Origin: Cohnella sp. CFH 77786
GTDB taxonomy: Bacteria > Bacillota > Bacilli > Paenibacillales > Paenibacillaceae
Length of the DNA stretch: 64,000 nucleotides
NCBI RefSeq assembly: GCF_019400745.1
Contig: NZ_WJIB01000008.1
Coordinates: forward strand, 248,001-312,000
Direction of reading: 5' to 3'
The translations under genes were made by a program, and so were the position numbers. Under the pieces are notes generated by a model that had not been told where the DNA came from, ran no database searches, and was given only the letters and a program-made list of their open reading frames with translations. Positions within the stretch are counted from its first letter, which is position 1. Each line of letters opens with the position of its first letter. Shown one piece after another: positions 59,048 to 64,000 of the stretch.

Positions 59048-60172
59048 TTGAACGTTCTGAATATCGCGTGGAAAGAAATCAAGACGGGCTTGCGGGACAC
59101 GAAAACGTTCCTGCTCATGCTCGCTTTCCCGATCGTCCTGATCCTCATTCTCGGCACGGCGCTGTCGGGCGCTTTCTCGACCTCGGTCAAGGTGGGCGAC
59201 ATGAAGTTGCTGTACCGCAGCGAAGTCACGAGTCCGCAGCTCGCGGAATATTGGAACGGTTTTCTGAAAGCGGCGGAAAGCCAGGGCATCCGGGCGGTTG
59301 CGGCCGAAGCCGGCGCGGACGGCCGCAAAGCCGTGCGGGATAACCGGTACACCGCGTACGCCGAGCTGGGCGATAACGGCATCCGGTTTTACGGCAGCAG
59401 CAAGGTCTCCATCGAGACCAACATCCTTCAAGGGATGCTCACCGTGTTCGCCGACCGCTATAACTTGGTTGCGGCGGCCGTGAAGGAAAATCCGGCGGCC
59501 GTACCCGGCATCGTCGCCGCCTGGACGGACGCCGGCGATTATGTCCGTGAGGCTTCGGTCGATCCCAAGCGCCAACCGGGCTCCATCGATTATTACGCGA
59601 TGGCCATGACGACGATGTTTGCCCTGTATGCCGCTTTTTCCGCCACTTACTTGATCCAAGGCGAGCATGCCAGGAAAACGGCGATCCGCTTGTCGGCCGC
59701 GCCGGTCAGCCGGGCGGAAGTGTTCGCGGGCAAGATCGTCGGATGCACGTTCTACAACTTTCTGATCCTGCTGGCGGTCGTCCTGTTCAGCAAGCTCGCA
59801 TTCGACGCCGATTGGGGCAGCCGCTTCGGCATCGTGCTGGCCGTCCTCGCGACCGAAGTGCTGCTCGCGATCTCCCTGGGCCTCGCCCTCGGTTACCTGC
59901 TCAAAGGAGAAGGATCGCGGTCGGTTCTCATGATCTTCCTGCAAATCGCTTCTTTCGCCGGAGGCGCCTACTTCCCGTTCGGCGAAACGGAAGGCGTCAT
60001 CCATCTTCTGTTGAACCTCAATCCGCTGATGTGGGCCAACACGGCCCTGATGAAAGTCATCTACGAGAACGACGCGTTGGCAGCCCTGCCGGCGATCGGA
60101 TTGAACGCGGCCGTCGCCGCCGCCTTCCTGATCCTGGCCGTGATCGCCATGCGCAAGAGGGAGGCGCTGTAA
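59048..60172 (+). CDS. ABC-2 type permease (first of pair)
   Basis: 374 residues. One N-terminal membrane helix (FLLMLAFPIVLILILGTALSGAF) is followed by a large external domain (about residues 45-175) and five further helices starting at YYAMAMTTMFALYAAFSATYL. The segment TAIRLSAAPVSRAEVFAGKIVGC is typical of ABC-2 permeases. TTG at 59048 or the ATG-like start after GGAGGGGGAAG is used. It forms the exporter with the next permease and the ATPase. Confidence 0.92.
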   Translation: MNVLNIAWKEIKTGLRDTKTFLLMLAFPIVLILILGTALSGAFSTSVKVGDMKLLYRSEVTSPQLAEYWNGFLKAAESQGIRAVAAEAGADGRKAVRDNRYTAYAELGDNGIRFYGSSKVSIETNILQGMLTVFADRYNLVAAAVKENPAAVPGIVAAWTDAGDYVREASVDPKRQPGSIDYYAMAMTTMFALYAAFSATYLIQGEHARKTAIRLSAAPVSRAEVFAGKIVGCTFYNFLILLAVVLFSKLAFDADWGSRFGIVLAVLATEVLLAISLGLALGYLLKGEGSRSVLMIFLQIASFAGGAYFPFGETEGVIHLLLNLNPLMWANTALMKVIYENDALAALPAIGLNAAVAAAFLILAVIAMRKREAL

Positions 60173-60173
60173 C

Positions 60174-61319
60174 ATGAAAGACCTGTTGTGGCTCATGAGA
60201 AAGATGTCGGTCAGCATGCTCCGCAAGAAAGCCGGGCTCCTGTTCCTCGTGCTTCCGATCGCCGGCGTGCTGCTGTCCATGCTCATCTACGGTTCTTCGA
60301 ACGGAATGGACCTGCGCGTCGGCATCGTCAACCGGGACGGCGATGAAGCGGTCACCCGGGATGCTGTCGCGTTCGTCGAAGGGCTGGACCGGGTGAAAGT
60401 CGTCATGACGGACGAAGAAACTTTGAAAAAAGACATCTCGGAGGGCAAGCTGGACAGCGGGATCGTCTTCGGGCAAGGTTTCGCCGCCTCCGTGCGGGAA
60501 GGAAAACCGGAACGCCTCGACATCCTCTCCGTCAAGGGTGCCCAGGTGACGGCGTATGTCCGGGCGATGCTGAACAGCTTCGTCGGCAACGCCGCATCGA
60601 TCGGTTCCGCAACGGACGGCGACGCGGCCGCTTTCGACCGGATCTATGCGGCTTACCGCGAGGGAGGCTTCCGGATGAAGACGGAGACGCTGGAGGACAC
60701 GTCCAACCGCAAAGACGTAACCACCCAGTCGATGGGTTACCTGATCGCGTTCATGATGTTCTCCGCCGTCAACATGTCGGAGCTGATCCTGAAGGAGAAG
60801 GAGAACCGTACGTTCCTGCGCCTGCTGTCTTCGCCCGTCAGGGCCAGGACTTACGTGCTTGCCAACGTCACCTTGAACTTTATCATCCTGACGGTGCAGA
60901 TCGTCGTGACCCTGATCTTCATGAAAACGATCCTCGGCATCGATTCCGGCATTCCCTACGGCTCCATGATCGCGTCGCTTCTGCTGTTCGCGCTGGCCTC
61001 CATCGGCCTCTCGCTCCTCATCGTCGCCTTCGCGAAGAGCAGCCCGATGGCGAACGCGCTGCAGAATCTGATCATTACGCCCACTTGCCTGCTCGCGGGA
61101 TGTTATTTCCCCGCCGCCTTCATGCCGGATTCGGTCCGCAAGGTGGCGAACTTCATCCCGCAGCATTGGCTGCTGGATACGATCGACAAGCTTCAGAACG
61201 GCAGCTCCTTCGGAAGCCTGTATCTGAACCTCGGCATCCTGCTCGCCTTCACGGCCGCCTTCACGTTGATCGCCGTTTACCGGTTCGGCCGCAACAACGA
61301 TACGAGAATGTTCGTGTGA
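60174..61319 (+). CDS. ABC-2 type permease (second of pair)
   Basis: 381 residues with the same layout: an N-terminal helix (GLLFLVLPIAGVLLSMLIYG), an external domain (VNRDGDEAVTRDAVAFVEGL) and five helices from GYLIAFMMFSAVNMSELILKEKENRTFLRLLSSPVRARTYV-type sequence. It starts 1 bp after the first permease stop. Both permeases resemble each other, which points to a heterodimer. A hairpin 18 bp downstream ends the operon. Confidence 0.93.
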   Translation: MKDLLWLMRKMSVSMLRKKAGLLFLVLPIAGVLLSMLIYGSSNGMDLRVGIVNRDGDEAVTRDAVAFVEGLDRVKVVMTDEETLKKDISEGKLDSGIVFGQGFAASVREGKPERLDILSVKGAQVTAYVRAMLNSFVGNAASIGSATDGDAAAFDRIYAAYREGGFRMKTETLEDTSNRKDVTTQSMGYLIAFMMFSAVNMSELILKEKENRTFLRLLSSPVRARTYVLANVTLNFIILTVQIVVTLIFMKTILGIDSGIPYGSMIASLLLFALASIGLSLLIVAFAKSSPMANALQNLIITPTCLLAGCYFPAAFMPDSVRKVANFIPQHWLLDTIDKLQNGSSFGSLYLNLGILLAFTAAFTLIAVYRFGRNNDTRMFV

Positions 61320-61336
61320 TCCATCGCCGATGAGGC

Positions 61337-61378
61337 GGGGCTGCTCCGAAAGCCAGGACTTGGCTCGGGAGCGGCCCC
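61337..61378. terminator. Terminator between the ABC-2 exporter and the AraC regulator
   Basis: GGGGCTGCTCC pairs with GGGAGCGGCCCC (one G-T pair) and an inner AGCC/GGCT stem. It separates converging genes. Confidence 0.7.
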
Positions 61379-61395
61379 CTGTTCGTGTTTCGCAC

Positions 61396-62211
61396 CTAGA
61401 GCCGGCTCGCCTTCGCGTACTTCTCCGGGGATTTGCCGATCATCGCTTTGAAATCCTTGATGAAATGGGCTTGATCGTAGCCTAATTCGTGCGAGAGCTG
61501 CGACCAGTTGGGTACGTCTCCTTTTTGGATCCTGTGGGCCGCTTCCTGCAAGCGGAAGCGCTGGATCACCCACTTCGGGCTTGCGCCGACATATCGGCTG
61601 AACAAACGCTGCAAGGCTCTCGCGTTCATGCCGAATCGATCGGCCAGGTCTTCCACTTTCGCGATGTCCCGATCGGACATGACGGCTTCAACGAACTGAG
61701 CCGCGATTTCCGCATTCGGGTCTTGGAGGGGGGCGCGTTCACGAAGAAAATCTTCGACGCCCGCTATCATGCCACCCCCGTTCTCTTCCGCGAAAACCCG
61801 TTCCTCCGCCGGTCCGATGTCGACGCCGAGCAGTTCTCCGGCACCGACGCTGAGCCCCGCGAGCCGCGAAACGGGCCGCTTCCAGAATGGATGGAAGCCG
61901 CCTGGTTTGAATTTGATGCCGAAAACGAGACCCTTATCCTTCAATTCGCGCGTATAGGTGCGTTTAGGGACACCGTAGACAAGCGTATGGATTCCCGAGC
62001 TGTCTTTCTCGAAAACCAGGTGCACGTTCGGATAGGACAGCACGGTCTGGCGGTAAGGGGCTTGTCCCGTCAAATCCCATCTCACCGACCGGTAAAACTC
62101 CACGAATGCCGCGAGATCCTCGGAAGGCTCGAACCGCTCCAGGAAGAAGCTCCGCCTGCCGGCTTCCGCACTCAGAATCCCCTTATCGGATGACTGCTCG
62201 GATGGTTTCAT
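61396..62211 (-). CDS. AraC family regulator with N-terminal DUF6597-type domain
   Basis: 271 residues. The N-terminal part (ERFEPSEDLAAFVEFYRSVRWDLTGQAPYRQTVLSYPNVHLVFE) is the domain often found before AraC helices in one-component regulators. The C-terminal helix-turn-helix pair reads DLADRFGMNARALQRLFSRYVGASPKWVIQR and LSHELGYDQAHFIKDFKAMIGKSPEKY. It is divergent from the SRPBCC gene, 124 bp away, and probably controls it. The signal is unknown. Confidence 0.92.
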   Translation of the reverse strand: MKPSEQSSDKGILSAEAGRRSFFLERFEPSEDLAAFVEFYRSVRWDLTGQAPYRQTVLSYPNVHLVFEKDSSGIHTLVYGVPKRTYTRELKDKGLVFGIKFKPGGFHPFWKRPVSRLAGLSVGAGELLGVDIGPAEERVFAEENGGGMIAGVEDFLRERAPLQDPNAEIAAQFVEAVMSDRDIAKVEDLADRFGMNARALQRLFSRYVGASPKWVIQRFRLQEAAHRIQKGDVPNWSQLSHELGYDQAHFIKDFKAMIGKSPEKYAKASRL

Positions 62212-62249
62212 GCCGCTCCTCCGTTCGGGTCAAGTCTCGTTGTCGCGTT

Positions 62250-62278
62250 TTTACAATATCGATAACCAAGTCTATTAT
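62250..62278 (+). promoter_or_regulatory. Sigma-A promoter of the SRPBCC gene
   Basis: TTTACA (62250-62255), a 17 bp spacer and TATTAT (62273-62278). It lies about 58 bp before the SRPBCC ATG, within the gap shared with the AraC gene. Confidence 0.65.
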
Positions 62279-62335
62279 ACGATGGGTGTAAGCGGATTGG
62301 ACATCCGAAACCCTATGCGAGCGGAGGACTTGCCC

Positions 62336-62788
62336 ATGGAAGATCTCAAGTACGAAATTTACGTCGGCGCAACGCCGGAGCATATCTGGAACATTCTCGT
62401 TTCCCCGGAAGGAACGAAAGCGATCTTCTTCGGTTCCGTGCTGCAGTCGACGTTCGAAGCCGGCGCGCCGTACGCCTATGTCGGCCTGGGAAACGACGGG
62501 AATGAGACCATGCACGTCTACGGTACGATCTTGGAATTCGAGCCTTGCAAAATCATGAGTTACACGGAACACGCCGGTCCGTCCTACCGCGAGAACCACG
62601 CCGAGCTGGAAACACGAATCACGATGACGTTCGAAACGGTCGGAGGCTGCACGAAGCTGACGCTGGTCAATGATCGCTGGCCGGACAACCACCCTTCCTA
62701 CGAGAACACCAAAACCAGCTGGCCGATGATCCTCAGCAACATCAAGACTTACGCTGAAACGGGACGAACGCTCGATTTCGGCTGGTAA
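62336..62788 (+). CDS. SRPBCC (AHSA1-type) domain protein
   Basis: 150 residues. The START-like fold is shown by EIYVGATPEHIWNILVSPEGTKAIFFGSVL, then VYGTILEFEPCKIMSYTEHAG and ITMTFETVGGCTKLTLVNDRW. AHSA1-like proteins bind hydrophobic ligands; the true function of this branch is unknown. The ATG at 62336 has GGAGG upstream; the open frame before it (to 62210) overlaps the promoter. Divergent from the AraC regulator. Confidence 0.9.
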   Translation: MEDLKYEIYVGATPEHIWNILVSPEGTKAIFFGSVLQSTFEAGAPYAYVGLGNDGNETMHVYGTILEFEPCKIMSYTEHAGPSYRENHAELETRITMTFETVGGCTKLTLVNDRWPDNHPSYENTKTSWPMILSNIKTYAETGRTLDFGW

Positions 62789-62940
62789 GCCTGCCTCTTG
62801 CTTCGAATCCCGCGCTAAACGCGATCTACTTGAGCCGCCGCCCTCCATGGGCGGCTTGTTCGCGTCTGCGCGGATCCGGGATTTATGGTATGATAGCGAA
62901 ACGATAATATCGGATTCGAACGAAAAGCGGGTTGAGAATC

Positions 62941-64000
62941 GTGCATTTACTATCGGCGGAGCAACTGACCAAAAGCTACGGAGATAAAACGCTGTTCGAA
63001 AACGTGACGTTCGGCGTGGAGGACGGCGACAAAATCGGCATCATCGGCGTGAACGGCACGGGCAAATCGACGCTGCTCAAGGTCATCGCGGGCCGGGAGA
63101 CGGCGGATTCCGGCAAGGTAACGGCGGGAAGCCGCGTGCGGATCGCGATGCTGGCGCAGGACCCGGCATTCCGTCCCGGCGAAACGGCGCTGGAGCATGT
63201 GCTGGGCGGGGATTCGCCGGATCTGCGCGCCGCTCGCGATTACGCCGCAGCGCTTGCGGCGCTGGGGCGGAGCCCCGGCGATGCCGATCTGCAGCGGCGG
63301 CTGGCGGCCGCGAGCCAGCGCATGGAAGAGCTGGGCGCGTGGCAGCTCGAGAGCGACGCGAAGACGGCTCTGTCGAAGCTCGGCATCCGAGACTTCGAAG
63401 CCGCGATTGATACGCTCTCCGGCGGGCAGCGCAAACGGGTGGCGATGGCCGCCGCGCTGCTGCAGCCGTCCGATGTGCTGATCCTCGACGAGCCCACCAA
63501 CCATATCGATAACGAATCGGTCGCCTGGCTCGAAGGGATGCTGCAGAAACGCAAGGGCGCTCTGATCATGATCACGCACGACCGGTATTTCCTCGACCGG
63601 GTGAGCAACCGGATCCTCGAGCTGGACCGCGGCCGCGCCTATTTCTATGAAGCGAATTACACCCGCTTCCTGGAGCTCAAGCTCGAACGCGAAGAGCGGG
63701 AAGCGGCGTCGGAAGCCAAGCGGCAAAACCTGCTGCGGAACGAACTGGCCTGGATCCGCCGTGGCGCCCAAGCCCGCTCGACGAAGCAGAAGGCCCGCAT
63801 CGAGCGGTTCGAAGCGCTGCGCGACCAAGCGCCCAAAGCCGCTGCGGGCAAGCTGGACGTCTCCGTCGCTTCAGCCCGGCTGGGCAAGAAAATCGTGGAG
63901 CTCGAAGCGGTAGGCAAACGGTTCGGGGACCGGACGGTCATCCGGGACTTCAGCTACATCGCGGTGCCGGAAGACCGCGTGGGCATCGTCGGCCCGAACG
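62941..64000 (+). CDS. ABC-F family ATPase (Uup type), 3' end outside window
   Basis: About 353 residues are seen; a full protein has about 600-640. GTG at 62941 begins VHLLSAEQLTKSYGDKTLF. The first ATPase domain has Walker A GVNGTGKSTLLK, signature LSGGQRKRVAMAAAL and Walker B VLILDEPTNHID, then the linker ELKLEREEREAASEAKRQNLLRNELAWIRRGAQARSTKQKARIERF, typical of Uup-type ABC-F proteins, and the start of the second ATPase domain (KKIVELEAVGKRFGDRTVIRD, VGIVGPN). No membrane helices are present; these proteins work on ribosomes. The ribosome binding site is weak. Confidence 0.93.
   Translation, partial: MHLLSAEQLTKSYGDKTLFENVTFGVEDGDKIGIIGVNGTGKSTLLKVIAGRETADSGKVTAGSRVRIAMLAQDPAFRPGETALEHVLGGDSPDLRAARDYAAALAALGRSPGDADLQRRLAAASQRMEELGAWQLESDAKTALSKLGIRDFEAAIDTLSGGQRKRVAMAAALLQPSDVLILDEPTNHIDNESVAWLEGMLQKRKGALIMITHDRYFLDRVSNRILELDRGRAYFYEANYTRFLELKLEREEREAASEAKRQNLLRNELAWIRRGAQARSTKQKARIERFEALRDQAPKAAAGKLDVSVASARLGKKIVELEAVGKRFGDRTVIRDFSYIAVPEDRVGIVGPN

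Overview
The window looks like the chromosome of a high-G+C, endospore-forming member of the Paenibacillaceae (Paenibacillus or Cohnella type). Reasons seen in the sequence: a CmpA cortex-morphogenesis gene, a Coat-F spore coat gene, an EndoAI/EndoA (CopG/PemK) pair behind alr, a YesM/YesN-type two-component pair beside a sugar ABC transporter, strong GGAGG ribosome binding sites with GTG and TTG starts, and Bacillus-like gene order (ydcC, alr, ndoAI, ndoA, tex, cmpA, sprT, tRNAs). The genus is inference.

Layout. 1-3 kb: an esterase cut by the window edge and a GH2 beta-mannosidase, then a gene-poor stretch with two kinds of hairpin repeat. 3.8-10.5 kb: an SPFH/NfeD membrane pair, a Coat-F protein, a CDF cation transporter, shikimate kinase, a stalk-domain alpha/beta hydrolase split by one in-frame TAG, and a CE7 acetyl esterase. 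10.8-19.1 kb: a CUT1 sugar ABC transporter (two permeases and a binding lipoprotein), its divergent histidine kinase/AraC regulator pair, a fragment of another permease, and a GH105 hydrolase. 19.2-23.1 kb: Uma2, pirin, DoxX and a TetR regulator, then a zinc glucose dehydrogenase.

21.9-30 kb holds two divergent groups that together could make and consume a branched alpha-glucan: GH15 plus glucose dehydrogenase on one side, and DUF4912, a GH57-GT4 fusion, an NDP-sugar pyrophosphorylase-like protein and a small protein on the other. A decayed GH88-type gene follows. 30.5-37.9 kb is the conserved core block: five tRNAs, sprT, cmpA, an Rrf2/nitroreductase insertion, tex and the EndoA toxin-antitoxin pair, with alr just beyond.

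39.4-54.7 kb sits exactly where ydcC and alr are adjacent in Bacillus subtilis, so it looks like an inserted block. It carries a ten-gene polysaccharide operon on the minus strand (PHP phosphatase, LCP ligase, chain-length regulator, tyrosine kinase, polymerase, TagA-type transferase, pyruvyl transferase, flippase, a secreted DNRLRE/(alpha/alpha)6 protein and an M4 metalloprotease with five FN3 repeats), facing a paralogue of the secreted protein. 54.8-64 kb: the ydcC-like lipoprotein, a NarL-type two-component system with an ABC-2 exporter, an AraC regulator divergent from an SRPBCC protein, and an ABC-F ATPase cut by the window end.

The best candidates for new biology are the alpha-glucan locus with its single-chain branching enzyme/glycosyltransferase, the protease-linked exopolysaccharide operon flanked by paralogous secreted proteins of unknown activity, and the structured non-coding repeats near 3.1 and 31.6 kb.
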